A stretch of DNA of 22,799 nucleotides. Source: CALARM01 sp036746235 (GTDB lineage Bacteria; Vulcanimicrobiota; SpSt-956; JAKJGF01). Both the position numbers and the translations under genes were made by a program. The stretch lies in assembly GCA_036746235.1 (NCBI GenBank), contig DAIOEN010000115.1, forward strand, positions 1 through 22,799. Reading direction: 5' to 3'. The notes beneath the pieces are model-generated. The model was not told the DNA's origin. It searched no databases and worked only from the letters and a program-made list of their open reading frames with translations. Positions 6,645 through 12,410 of this stretch are shown here, in pieces (position 1 is the first letter of the stretch; every line of letters starts with the position of its first letter).

Positions 6645-7139
6645 TTATTCTATAGATTCAGGTTCTTCTGTTAATGTAAGTTCAGGATGTTCCCTGAAAT
6701 AATCTCTATAATAAGAATATTCTTTTTCTAACCTGGCTCTACGCTCTAAATTTTCTTCTTTTAAAAAATTAAAGTGCTCCCTGAAGTGAGTATATTCATC
6801 AGGATATCGAAAGAAATCTAGATTTAATGGCATGTCAAGTTCTTTATATGGGCTTTGATGAAAGCTTTGTACCCATTCTTTTACCATAAGAGTAAGATCT
6901 ATTAAACTCTCCTTCTGCTTCTTTTCTTCCTGACAAATTATCTCATTAAGTATAGATAAAACCTCATCCAGTCCACACACTACGCCCCTGTGAAAATTCT
7001 TACTCCCCTCTCTTTCTGCTTCGCTTTCTTTGAATTTAGCCTTTTCCTGAAGGTCTATGTTTTGACTTTTCATTTTTTCCAGGAAATAAGTTAACACTTT
7101 TGAATAGTTAAGGATTATTGAACTTTCAATTTTATCCAA
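6645..7139 (-). CDS. Hypothetical helical protein, TTG start
   Basis: This 164-residue, highly charged, mostly helical protein has coiled-coil-like stretches (residues about 15-50 and 120-160). It is translated from TTG: AAGGAGG lies 7 bases upstream and the next in-frame Met is only at residue 23. The start overlaps the end of the upstream Cys-rich small gene by a few bases (that gene's stop is at 7132), suggesting translational coupling. One Cys pair region (VVCGLDEV, IICQEE) has no metal motif. No family is recognised. It belongs to the operon behind the promoter at 7472-7499. Confidence 0.7.
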   Translation of the reverse strand: MDKIESSIILNYSKVLTYFLEKMKSQNIDLQEKAKFKESEAEREGSKNFHRGVVCGLDEVLSILNEIICQEEKKQKESLIDLTLMVKEWVQSFHQSPYKELDMPLNLDFFRYPDEYTHFREHFNFLKEENLERRARLEKEYSYYRDYFREHPELTLTEEPESIE

Positions 7140-7296
7140 TTATTACGCCTCCTTCGTTTTCTATGGTTTCCCTATCATCTGGACATTCCGCCTGATTAGA
7201 ACAATAGCCCCCGCAAATCAGGCAGATGTTGCATTCATACTCTGGACTATAGACATGGTACGCGTGTTTATCTGGCAGGTCGCATTTACAAGGCAT
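7132..7296 (-). CDS. 54-aa Cys-rich putative zinc-binding protein
   Basis: This short gene encodes 54 residues with seven cysteines (C3, C5, C22, C25, C28, C32, C38) arranged as CKC near the start and a CNICLICGGYC cluster. That fits a small zinc-ribbon or zinc-finger protein as often found in phage early operons. The ATG has AAGGAG 9 bases upstream. Its last codons overlap the TTG start of the next gene. It is the first gene downstream of the promoter/operator at 7410-7499. Function beyond metal binding is unknown. Confidence 0.6.
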   Translation of the reverse strand: MPCKCDLPDKHAYHVYSPEYECNICLICGGYCSNQAECPDDRETIENEGGVIIG

Positions 7297-7409
7297 CTTT
7301 ACTGCTCCTTTCTCTCTGTTTCATCAAAAATATCTTTTACCATAGCTTTCCTTTCTTTCTGGCAGTAGACTGAAATTCAATTCCTGTGTTATACTAATCT
7401 CAGCGTTTG

Positions 7410-7475
7410 AAGTCGTTTTAAAGTCGTTTAAAAGTCCGTTCTCCGACGGTCTTTTTTATTTTCTAAACGACTTTA
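7410..7475. promoter_or_regulatory. Operator-like 11-bp repeats and hairpin
   Basis: Three tandem 11-bp units AAGTCGTTTTA (7410-7420), AAGTCGTTTAA (7421-7431) and AAGTCCGTTCT (7432-7442) lie one helical turn apart. TAAAGTCGTTTA (7419-7430) is perfectly inverted as TAAACGACTTTA at 7464-7475, overlapping the -10 of the leftward promoter. Between the arms is a hairpin AGTCCGT/ACGGTCT (7433-7452) followed by a T run on the plus strand. Tandem one-turn repeats suit an RHH repressor, and one is encoded at 7603-7758. Confidence 0.6.
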
Positions 7476-7499
7476 TAAGAAAATTTGTTTTCTAATCAA
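7472..7499 (-). promoter_or_regulatory. Leftward sigma70-type promoter
   Basis: On the minus strand TTGATT (7494-7499) is followed after 16 bases by TATAAA (7472-7477). It would drive the genes from 7296 leftward (zinc protein through terminase). The -10 overlaps the AAACGACTTT operator arm, so a bound repressor would block it. The TTGATT lies in an 8-bp inverted repeat TAATCAAC/GTTGATTA (7493-7510). Confidence 0.5.
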
Positions 7500-7602
7500 C
7501 TTGTTGATTAAACTTATTTATGTTAAAATAAAAGTGGTTAATAACTTAACTTTTTAAGTTATATTTAACGACATATAACAGGCTTATAGAGTTTAGCGAC
7601 AA

Positions 7603-7758
7603 TTAAGCCTGTTTTAATTTTTCTATATTTTCCCTTATCATTGTAGATAACAGTTTTTTAATGGTTGTTCTCTTGTATAAAGCCATCTCCTTAAGTTTAA
7701 AATGAGTGTCATTATCAACTTTAACGACTGTGATTTTTTCTCTTGTGGCAGTGCTCAA
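7603..7758 (-). CDS. Small ribbon-helix-helix (Arc/MetJ-like) regulator
   Basis: This 51-residue protein is started by TTG, with GGAGG 8 bases upstream and no alternative Met until residue 25. The sequence fits a ribbon-helix-helix fold: a beta strand (KITVVKV, residues 8-14), helix 1 (DTHFKLKEMALYKR), and helix 2 (TIKKLLSTMIRENIEKLK). Such proteins bind DNA as dimers through the strand pair and repress phage or plasmid promoters, often on tandem operators. The next promoter (7472-7499) carries tandem 11-bp repeats, a natural target. Its own promoter may be at 7822-7851. The family call is from sequence pattern and length. Confidence 0.65.
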   Translation of the reverse strand: MSTATREKITVVKVDNDTHFKLKEMALYKRTTIKKLLSTMIRENIEKLKQA

Positions 7759-7821
7759 ATTACTCACCTCCTTTACTGTATTATAATTTATTGGAAAATT
7801 TCAATTTTTATTTACCAATTT

Positions 7822-7851
7822 ACTATAAACTAAAATCAGATAAATTTGCAA
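7822..7851 (-). promoter_or_regulatory. Possible leftward promoter for RHH regulator
   Basis: TTGCAA (7846-7851) and TATAGT (read leftward from 7827 to 7822) are separated by 18 bases, about 65 bp upstream of the TTG start. The surroundings are very AT-rich, so chance matches are possible. Confidence 0.35.
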
Positions 7852-7893
7852 TAGGTTTTTAAATATTTCTGGCGACAAATATGTAAAATTTTT

Positions 7894-7925
7894 TGTCGAC
7901 ATATTTTTAACGTATATTGTCGACA
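7894..7925. promoter_or_regulatory. Paired TGTCGACA palindromes
   Basis: Two copies of the perfect 8-bp palindrome TGTCGACA occur at 7894-7901 and 7918-7925 (24 bp apart). The second lies in the last codons of the upstream RHH-domain gene. A half-related GGCGACAAA (7871-7879) is inverted with respect to TTTGTCG. They lie upstream of the possible promoter at 7822-7851 and could be binding sites of either RHH protein. Confidence 0.45.
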
Positions 7926-8482
7926 CGCTTAAATGCTCTTAAGGTATCAATTATTTTAGTTAAATTATTATTTATATCGATTCCAACTTTTAATAATATT
8001 TTTCTCCTGCCTATCAAAGAGGGCTTTATTCTGGTTTCTATAAATTGTTCAGGTGTAAAATCTTTATCGATACCCCATGTCATGTTTTCAAATTGTTCAG
8101 TAATTTGAATGGCAAAATTTTTTGTTTTCTCTATAGCTATTACCTCAATTAATACCGCTAAAACTCTTTCAATTTCAAGTAAATTCTGAATAAGAATAAG
8201 AATATTGTTTATATTTTTTTTTGTGCAGATAATTTCAAATCTTAAATAATTTTCAGACCATCCAGATATCCCATTCTTACTTTTAACCTCAATATTATCA
8301 ATATTAGTTTCTTCCTGAATAAACAATAATTCATCTTCTGACAAATATTTTTTTAATCCTTCTTCCAGGATTTCACTGGCAAGAGCAATTTGCTTTTTCC
8401 CTGTTTTTTCTATAACTTTATCAAGTAATCTCTTCGTGTGTGCTCTTATTCTAATATCCGGCCTGTCATTTGAATTTCTCAT
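7907..8482 (-). CDS. RHH-domain protein with unknown C-terminal domain
   Basis: The first 50 residues of this 191-residue protein (DIRIRAHTKRLLDKVIEKTG, then KKQIALASEILEEGLKKYL) fit a ribbon-helix-helix DNA-binding domain: a strand followed by two helices. Residues 60-191 form an Ile/Asn-rich domain with alternating strands and helices (FEIICTKKNINNILILIQNL, and IKPSLIGRRKILLKVGIDIN) that I cannot place. It may bind a ligand or mediate assembly. AAGGG lies 8 bases before the ATG. The next gene downstream is a second, minimal RHH protein, and TGTCGACA palindromes lie at the junction, suggesting a regulator pair. Confidence 0.65.
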   Translation of the reverse strand: MRNSNDRPDIRIRAHTKRLLDKVIEKTGKKQIALASEILEEGLKKYLSEDELLFIQEETNIDNIEVKSKNGISGWSENYLRFEIICTKKNINNILILIQNLLEIERVLAVLIEVIAIEKTKNFAIQITEQFENMTWGIDKDFTPEQFIETRIKPSLIGRRKILLKVGIDINNNLTKIIDTLRAFKRVDNIR

Positions 8483-8552
8483 ACTATATCCCTTTTTAAT
8501 TTTCTATGGTAAAATCCATTCATACTTATAATTTTTCTTATTTTCTATAGTT

Positions 8553-8577
8553 GAGCCGGAATTGACTGTTCCGGCTC
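8553..8577. terminator. Strong GC hairpin (possible terminator or processing site)
   Basis: GAGCCGGAA (8553-8561) pairs perfectly with TTCCGGCTC (8569-8577) around a 7-base loop. Neither strand has a good T run after it, so intrinsic termination is uncertain. It lies in the roughly 160-bp gap between the 36-aa frame and the RHH-domain gene. That gap holds nothing else I can identify. Confidence 0.4.
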
Positions 8578-8642
8578 CCTCTGTTTATATCCGCCTATCT
8601 TCTAACAGGTCTTATATTCTAACAGCTTCCAAGATATCCCTG

Positions 8643-8753
8643 TCAGATAGATCTTCTTTTCATATAAGCCTTTTTGAAATTATACTCAATACACCTTGTA
8701 CTTGCTATGGTTAATGGTGTTAATATGAAATATGTAATATAAAATAGTTCCAT
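8643..8753 (-). CDS. 36-aa possible membrane peptide
   Basis: This 36-codon frame has a very good ribosome site (AAGGAGGG, 5-6 bases before the ATG). The N-terminal 18 residues (MELFYITYFILTPLTIAS) are hydrophobic and followed by a basic tail (KKAYMKRRSI), fitting a single-pass peptide with its C-terminus in the cytoplasm. It stands alone in a 347-bp gap between two larger genes. A holin-like or membrane-anchoring role is possible, but nothing diagnostic is visible. Confidence 0.5.
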   Translation of the reverse strand: MELFYITYFILTPLTIASTRCIEYNFKKAYMKRRSI

Positions 8754-8829
8754 AAATTCCCTCCTTCCTCTTCTGGATGGTCCGTGCCGGACCTTCTAGA
8801 GTCTTAAAAAGCCTTGAAAATAAAGGATT

Positions 8830-9147
8830 TTACACATTCGACAGCTCCCCTGCTGTAGTGCCCTGGGTAGTGTCGGCAGAATAGCTTTTATCAATGCAGT
8901 CTTTGCAAAAATAAACGCCTGCTTCCTTCGCCTTAATCAGGTCACAATTAAATTCATACTCCCTGCAAATCTCACATCTATTATAGCTTCTCTTTTCGGT
9001 CAGGATATAAGTTACATTAAAGAGATTACCACAGCCACAATTAAAATCCGTCTTTAAATCATCGTCTATACCATCACAGCCGGGAAAAGAACCTTCAATA
9101 GGTGCAGAATTCACCCTTCCACATTCAGGACATTCCACTTTTAACAT
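8830..9147 (-). CDS. Zinc-ribbon phage protein
   Basis: This 105-residue protein has two Cys-rich segments. The first is N-terminal (CPECG at 6-10, completed by CGCG near 37-40, with an intervening PGCDG), typical of a zinc ribbon. The second is CEIC at about 58-61 with C68 and CKDC near 81-84, which looks like a second zinc finger. It ends in a Ser/Thr/Gly-rich tail. Such proteins are common in phage early regions and may bind nucleic acid or a host enzyme. The ATG is preceded by AAGGAGG (9 bases). No enzymatic motif is seen. Confidence 0.7.
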   Translation of the reverse strand: MLKVECPECGRVNSAPIEGSFPGCDGIDDDLKTDFNCGCGNLFNVTYILTEKRSYNRCEICREYEFNCDLIKAKEAGVYFCKDCIDKSYSADTTQGTTAGELSNV

Positions 9148-9196
9148 AGGTCATTCCTCCTTTTTTCATCCCTTCGCCCTGGGTAGGAGAAGGAAA

Positions 9197-9493
9197 TTAA
9201 AATAATTTTAACTGTCCGTGCCTTTCCGCTCTCCAGGCAATCATGGGATGTATTTTTTCTTCATTGGCATCTATATAAAAATTCACTATATACTTCAATC
9301 TCGATACAAAAGTTATCACCGCTTTCCTTTCCTTCATTATCACTTCTGTATAAAAAAGGATAAGCTCCCACATGTTTAAACTCCACAGGTTTGGATGTGA
9401 TAAATTTTCCGCTCCTATTGCCCTTCTTAAATCCTGAACACTATTAAAATATCTTTCTCCAGCTTCACACTTCAGATATATTCCCGGTTCCAT
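9197..9493 (-). CDS. Hypothetical 98-aa protein
   Basis: Not recognised. The protein begins MEPGIYLKCEAGERYFNSVQ, followed by a short helical segment, a hydrophobic helix-like part (NMWELILFYTEVIMKE), a strand (AVITFVSRLKYIVNFYID) and a basic end (MIAWRAERHGQLKLF). There is no metal or nucleotide-binding motif. The ribosome site is GGGGAGG 6-7 bases before ATG. A repeated CCCAGGGC element lies in its leader, as for the next gene downstream. It is part of the Rad52-to-RHH stretch of the leftward operon. Confidence 0.65.
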   Translation of the reverse strand: MEPGIYLKCEAGERYFNSVQDLRRAIGAENLSHPNLWSLNMWELILFYTEVIMKERKAVITFVSRLKYIVNFYIDANEEKIHPMIAWRAERHGQLKLF

Positions 9494-9529
9494 AATTTCC
9501 TCCCCTTCGCCCTGGGCAGTAGAAGAGAG

Positions 9530-9560
9530 AAAAGAAGATCTCCTTCTCTCTCTTCCGGCT
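9530..9560. repeat. 31-bp direct repeat, copy 1
   Basis: Identical over 31 bp to 9981-10011. It lies between the stop of the 122-aa gene and the start of the 98-aa gene. In this copy GAAGAGAGA pairs with TCTCTCTTC, giving a long hairpin around AGATCT. The two copies sit at equivalent places downstream of successive genes, suggesting duplicated gene-spacer units or a mobile mRNA hairpin. Confidence 0.8.
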
Positions 9561-9567
9561 GTTTTTT

Positions 9568-9936
9568 TTATTCAACAAGAGTCTTTAAATTTTCTGCTAT
9601 TTCTTTTCCCAGGATTTCATATAATACAATAGACAGTTTTATTATTGGCGTTGCTGTCCCTCCTATAAACATATGAGAACTATATAAATTTACAACAGTA
9701 TATACTGAATGAGAATGTAAGATACTAAAAACTTCTATTTGCTTCTTTCTTACCCATATTTTAGTTAATTCTTCTTCTGCATCAACTATATTTTTTTCCT
9801 CTCTTTCAATAACTTTACGTATTTCAACTATTTCTTTCTGATTTTTCTCTATTTCTTTCTGATTTTTCTCTATCTTTATACCAATTAATAATTTATCAAA
9901 AAATTCATCATCTAATTCCATATCATTGAATTCCAT
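9568..9936 (-). CDS. Coiled-coil hypothetical protein
   Basis: This 122-residue protein has an acidic start (MEFNDMELDDEFFDKLL), a coiled coil at residues about 20-68 containing two copies of KNQKEIE, and a more hydrophobic C-terminal domain (VVNLYSSHMFIGGTATPIIK, LSIVLYEILGKEI) that could bury in an oligomer or bind membrane. AAGGAG lies about 10 bases before the ATG. No family is recognised. It is bracketed by two copies of a 31-bp repeat (9530-9560 and 9981-10011), so it may sit on a duplicated or inserted cassette. Confidence 0.65.
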   Translation of the reverse strand: MEFNDMELDDEFFDKLLIGIKIEKNQKEIEKNQKEIVEIRKVIEREEKNIVDAEEELTKIWVRKKQIEVFSILHSHSVYTVVNLYSSHMFIGGTATPIIKLSIVLYEILGKEIAENLKTLVE

Positions 9937-9980
9937 AATTAATCTCTCCTTCTATTGCAAATTTTCAGGGAGCAGGGCAG

Positions 9981-10011
9981 AAAAGAAGATCTCCTTCTCT
10001 CTCTTCCGGCT
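9981..10011. repeat. 31-bp direct repeat, copy 2
   Basis: Perfect second copy of 9530-9560, in the spacer between the 178-aa gene and the coiled-coil gene, about 45 bp upstream of the latter's ATG. The flanks differ, so the duplicated unit is essentially the 31 bp plus a shared GGGCAG nearby. Confidence 0.8.
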
Positions 10012-10025
10012 CCCCTGGCCATCTA

Positions 10026-10562
10026 TTATATACGGCAATCTTTATTCCATTGCTCTGTTAATTCTTTAATACTCTTTAATTCATGTTTTGATATTCTTTC
10101 GGCTTCATCTCTAAATTTCTGTAATGGTTTATCAAGGTAACGAGAAAAAGCATAACCGATTAATAAGCCCGCGTCAAAACCACTATAAGCATAATTCCTG
10201 CATAAAGAAGTTATTTCTGATGGTTCAGGTATTTTTTCATTTTCCACTTTTATATCATCCAGTTTATAAATAAAAAAATCACTAAAAAAATCCTGGGTTC
10301 CTCTGTCTTTAAAAAATATTCTCAGATTTTCCGGCCATGTATCGAAGATACATTTTGCTTTATTTTTCTGCTCCTGCTCTGGTTGCTTTGTATTCTCCTG
10401 CTCCTCCTGCTCCTCCTGAAATTTCTTCCAATTCTCTGATAACTTTTCTTCCTGCTCTTTCATTGTCATTTTATCAAGTCCGCTCCTTTTAATTTTATTA
10501 ATTTCATCTATGTATAATAAGAATCCATAAAAATCTTTTGTTTTATAGCTACAACCTGTCAT
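10026..10562 (-). CDS. Hypothetical 178-aa protein with Glu/Gln-rich linker
   Basis: Not recognised. It has an N-terminal segment (MTGCSYKTKDFYGFLLYIDE), a Glu/Gln/Lys-rich low-complexity coiled coil (about 35-68, QEEQEEQENTKQPEQEQKNK), and a folded-looking C-terminal domain (residues 70-178). The latter contains FDTWPENLRIFFKD, a small hydrophobic turn AYSGFDAGLLIGYAFSRYL, and a helical end. The start is set by AAGGAGAG about 12 bases upstream. The Gly-rich hydrophobic piece is too short for a confident membrane call. It precedes the coiled-coil gene in the same operon. Confidence 0.65.
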   Translation of the reverse strand: MTGCSYKTKDFYGFLLYIDEINKIKRSGLDKMTMKEQEEKLSENWKKFQEEQEEQENTKQPEQEQKNKAKCIFDTWPENLRIFFKDRGTQDFFSDFFIYKLDDIKVENEKIPEPSEITSLCRNYAYSGFDAGLLIGYAFSRYLDKPLQKFRDEAERISKHELKSIKELTEQWNKDCRI

Positions 10563-10620
10563 TTATTATAATCTCTCCTTCTGATAATCTTGAAAAATAG
10601 GGGTTATTTATCAGAACACA

Positions 10621-10734
10621 TCACCCACTTTCCCGGCCTCCGTGCCAGTCCTGCAGGTGTTTTTTACCCCCCCCCCCCCCCCCGAAAATTACATCAGCCC
10701 TTTCCGTTATGTTAAGTCTTTTTGCCTCTAACAT
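10621..10734 (-). CDS. Small ORF containing a 17-G homopolymer (possible contingency locus)
   Basis: An ATG frame (MLEAKRLNITERADVIF) runs into a tract of 17 G on the coding strand (plus-strand C at 10667-10683). It then reads GGGGGGKKHLQDWHGGRESG to a TGA, 37 codons in all. A ribosome site AAAGGAT lies about 12 bases upstream. With 16 G the frame continues as VKNTCRTGTEAGKVGDVF; with 18 G it stops at once (TAA). Slippage would therefore switch the C-terminus. The homopolymer length may also be a sequencing error. The N-terminal part is not recognised. It sits between rad52 and the 178-aa gene. Confidence 0.4.
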   Translation of the reverse strand: MLEAKRLNITERADVIFGGGGGGKKHLQDWHGGRESG

Positions 10735-10905
10735 CTTGTAAAATCATCCTTTCTATATACAAGGTAAGATAAAATTCTATAGTATAAAAGTAAAATCCTG
10801 TAAGTTTTTATAAATATAAATTATAATGTTTATTATATATTAAATAGTTTATTCTGAATAAGCAGTCAGAAGGGAAAAGGTAAAGGCCTTCTCCCTGGTT
10901 CCTGG
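10735..10905. other. AT-rich spacer upstream of the poly-G ORF
   Basis: About 170 bp without a gene, extremely AT-rich at 10765-10860. It contains two copies of a GTAAAATC element (10737 and 10789) that also occurs upstream of several other genes here (for example 8508, 798, 881). Promoter-like TATACT is visible on the minus strand but lacks a convincing -35. It may contain a secondary leftward promoter. Confidence 0.3.
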
Positions 10906-11439
10906 TTACTGTCTTGCCGGTGCAGTCCTATTATTGCAATTCCCTTTATCCCTATAGAGATGTAATCCTATTCCTAATAAGGTACTGGCCTTTTTTAATG
11001 CGTCGGATGAAGCAGATTTTAAATCATCTCCAATTTCGCCGGATCTGGTTTTTCCTCCAAAACCTTCCTTAACTACAGCCTGATCGTCAACACTTACGGT
11101 TAACATTCCCCTGCAGTATACCTGCTTTTCTTCGACAGTATAATCAATTATCTGCCATGACCATTGATATTTAAACACTTCATTAAGCCTTTCTATAACA
11201 TTATGTGTCTCAACATAGGAAAGCTGTTTACCGTTACAACCTTTACGATATTTAATCTCAGTCTGTGGAAAAGGCCTGGTTAATGCCTCCCCTGTCCCCT
11301 GTATCTGTGGAATAGATTCCAGTCGCTTTGCCTGATGAAGTAAAGCCTGTTTCTGACTGTCATTTAATTCTGTGGCAGTCGTAGCAACCTCTTTAACTAT
11401 CCTTGCTATGTCCCCTATTGTGAATTTGCCGTTTGACAT
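10906..11439 (-). CDS. Rad52-family single-strand annealing protein
   Basis: This 177-residue protein matches the Rad52/Rad22 annealing family in its signature order: SYVETHNVIERLNEVFKYQW, then YCRGMLTVSV, EGFGGKTR, and GDDLKSASSDALKKASTLLG followed by GLHLY. Phage members anneal complementary single strands in recombination-dependent replication and repair, usually with a 5'-3' exonuclease and an SSB. No exonuclease is obvious here; the 181-aa DUF669-like protein may serve as SSB partner. The protein is short and nearly only the core domain (about residues 60-165) with a helical N-terminal lead. AAGGAT lies about 11 bases before ATG, and the gene overlaps the previous 68-aa gene by 25 bp. 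Confidence 0.88.
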   Translation of the reverse strand: MSNGKFTIGDIARIVKEVATTATELNDSQKQALLHQAKRLESIPQIQGTGEALTRPFPQTEIKYRKGCNGKQLSYVETHNVIERLNEVFKYQWSWQIIDYTVEEKQVYCRGMLTVSVDDQAVVKEGFGGKTRSGEIGDDLKSASSDALKKASTLLGIGLHLYRDKGNCNNRTAPARQ

Positions 11440-11621
11440 TTGTCATCCATCCTTTCTTTTAATACTCTCACTTTTGCCTGTGCCAGTGTTACGCCGGTAC
11501 CGGAATAAAGCTTTCCGTTATAGTCTCTATAATCATACTGATACAGGGATTTCCTCATAATCCGGGAATAGAATTTAATGTATTGGTCTTGCCCTGGCTT
11601 TAAATCCTGTGGCTTTATCAC
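11415..11621 (-). CDS. 68-aa small protein, GTG start
   Basis: Small, basic, Tyr-rich protein (SRIMRKSLYQYDYRDYNGKL, then YSGTGVTLAQAKVRVLKERM). It looks like a short beta-hairpin plus helix fold. The start is GTG, dictated by GGAGGG 8 bases upstream; an ATG six bases earlier is in another frame and closes quickly. It overlaps the start of the Rad52-family gene by 25 bp, so the two are probably translationally coupled and may act together. No family is recognised. Confidence 0.6.
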   Translation of the reverse strand: MIKPQDLKPGQDQYIKFYSRIMRKSLYQYDYRDYNGKLYSGTGVTLAQAKVRVLKERMDDKCQTANSQ

Positions 11622-11637
11622 CTGTCATCCCTCCTAT

Positions 11638-11668
11638 GGCAATAGGCTCCGAGTGGGAGCCTATTGCC
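11638..11668. promoter_or_regulatory. Perfect 13-bp-stem hairpin before the rad52 pair
   Basis: GGCAATAGGCTCC (11638-11650) and GGAGCCTATTGCC (11656-11668) pair perfectly around a GAGTG/CACTC loop. On the coding strand it ends immediately before the GGAGGG ribosome site of the 68-aa gene. No T run follows. It could protect the mRNA end, attenuate, or set relative expression of the following genes. Confidence 0.6.
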
Positions 11669-11673
11669 GAAAT

Positions 11674-11838
11674 TTATTTACATTTCTCTAAAGCCTCTAT
11701 GAAAGCTTGAAATACTTCTGTTATTTCCTGTTTCTCTTCTGCTGTCAGTTCCAGTTCATCCATATTCCAGGATAGGAACTTCCTGAATAAGCCGGTGTAA
11801 TATCTCCTTTGCTTTGCTCTGTTAAAGGGTATATACAT
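11674..11838 (-). CDS. 54-aa small protein
   Basis: This 54-codon frame begins MYIPFNRAKQRRYYTGLFRK and continues with an acidic helix (MDELELTAEEKQEITEVFQA, then FIEALEKCK). A basic N-terminus and an acidic amphipathic helix give a two-part helical peptide. AGGAG lies about 11 bases before the ATG. It ends 6 bases before the perfect hairpin at 11638-11668. Function is unknown. Spacing, ribosome site and codon content support translation. Confidence 0.55.
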   Translation of the reverse strand: MYIPFNRAKQRRYYTGLFRKFLSWNMDELELTAEEKQEITEVFQAFIEALEKCK

Positions 11839-11876
11839 ATCTTTTTATCTCCTTTTCATCTGGCATCTTTCCAGGT

Positions 11877-12137
11877 CTATGTGATAAAGAATTTCTTAAA
11901 CTGGCCTTTAAACATAAGGCTTTCCGGCCTGTAGGAGTTAACCCATATCACATAAACCTTAAATTCAGAAAGAAGATCTTCTTCTGATAACTGATAATTA
12001 ATGTATTCGCTCACTGCTCCCCTTAAACACCAATCACCTAACTTGTCATAATAGACTGAAAGGAATTCTTCCGGGAAGAACTCACCTGTAAACATAACTT
12101 CACTTCTTAAAGTGCCGGTTTCTTTTATAGCTTGCAT
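11877..12137 (-). CDS. Hypothetical 86-aa protein
   Basis: Compact 86-residue protein, not recognised. It reads as strands and helices: LRSEVMFTGEFFPEEFLSVY, then YDKLGDWCLRGAVSEYINYQ, then a helix LSEEDLLSEFKVYVIWVNS and a C-terminal basic aromatic end (MFKGQFKKFFIT). No metal, ATP or HTH motif is visible. AGGAG lies 10 bases upstream of ATG. It is part of the early leftward operon between the acidic DVPF-tail gene and the rad52 group. Confidence 0.65.
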   Translation of the reverse strand: MQAIKETGTLRSEVMFTGEFFPEEFLSVYYDKLGDWCLRGAVSEYINYQLSEEDLLSEFKVYVIWVNSYRPESLMFKGQFKKFFIT

Positions 12138-12200
12138 CTATGGTCAACTCCTAAAAGAGGGCCTCCGGTACCTCCAGAATAGCCCCCTGTTATCTATCCT

Positions 12201-12353
12201 TTAGAATGGCACATCCTGGAAGAAAATTTCTATCTGTGCCGGTGTCATTACATCCGGCTTTTCCTGTTCCAGTCTTTCCCTTTCATATCTTTCATATTCT
12301 TCATAGCTCATATCTTCCGTATAATCTGGTATATCTCTTTCGAACCCTGGCAT
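12201..12353 (-). CDS. 50-aa acidic protein with SSB-tail-like C-terminus
   Basis: This 50-codon frame is preceded by GGAG 9 bases before the ATG. The protein is very rich in Glu/Asp/Tyr (MSYEEYERYERERLEQEK) and ends IEIFFQDVPF. The last residues resemble the conserved acidic tip of bacterial SSB (ending D-D-I-P-F), which docks many replication and repair proteins. A free tail peptide could compete for or redirect those partners, or act as a DNA mimic. That is inference from four residues and charge. It is the third gene of the early operon, near SWIM and Rad52 proteins. Confidence 0.6.
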   Translation of the reverse strand: MPGFERDIPDYTEDMSYEEYERYERERLEQEKPDVMTPAQIEIFFQDVPF

Positions 12354-12380
12354 CGTGTATCACTCCTTTATAAATTTAAA

Positions 12381-12400
12381 GGGCAGGTGTTACCCTGCCC
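12381..12400 (-). terminator. Hairpin with T-rich tail after SWIM gene
   Basis: GGGCAGG (12381-12387) pairs with CCTGCCC (12394-12400). Read leftward, the stem is followed by TTTAAATTTAT, so partial intrinsic termination after the SWIM gene (stop at 12411) is plausible. This would lower expression of downstream genes rather than separate operons. Confidence 0.5.
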
Positions 12401-12410
12401 ACTTCTTACC

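Noticed and set aside
9530..10011. Insertion sequence or MITE bounded by the 31-bp repeats
   Set aside because: Repeats are direct, no transposase or terminal inverted repeats are visible, and the enclosed gene has a normal phage-operon ribosome site.
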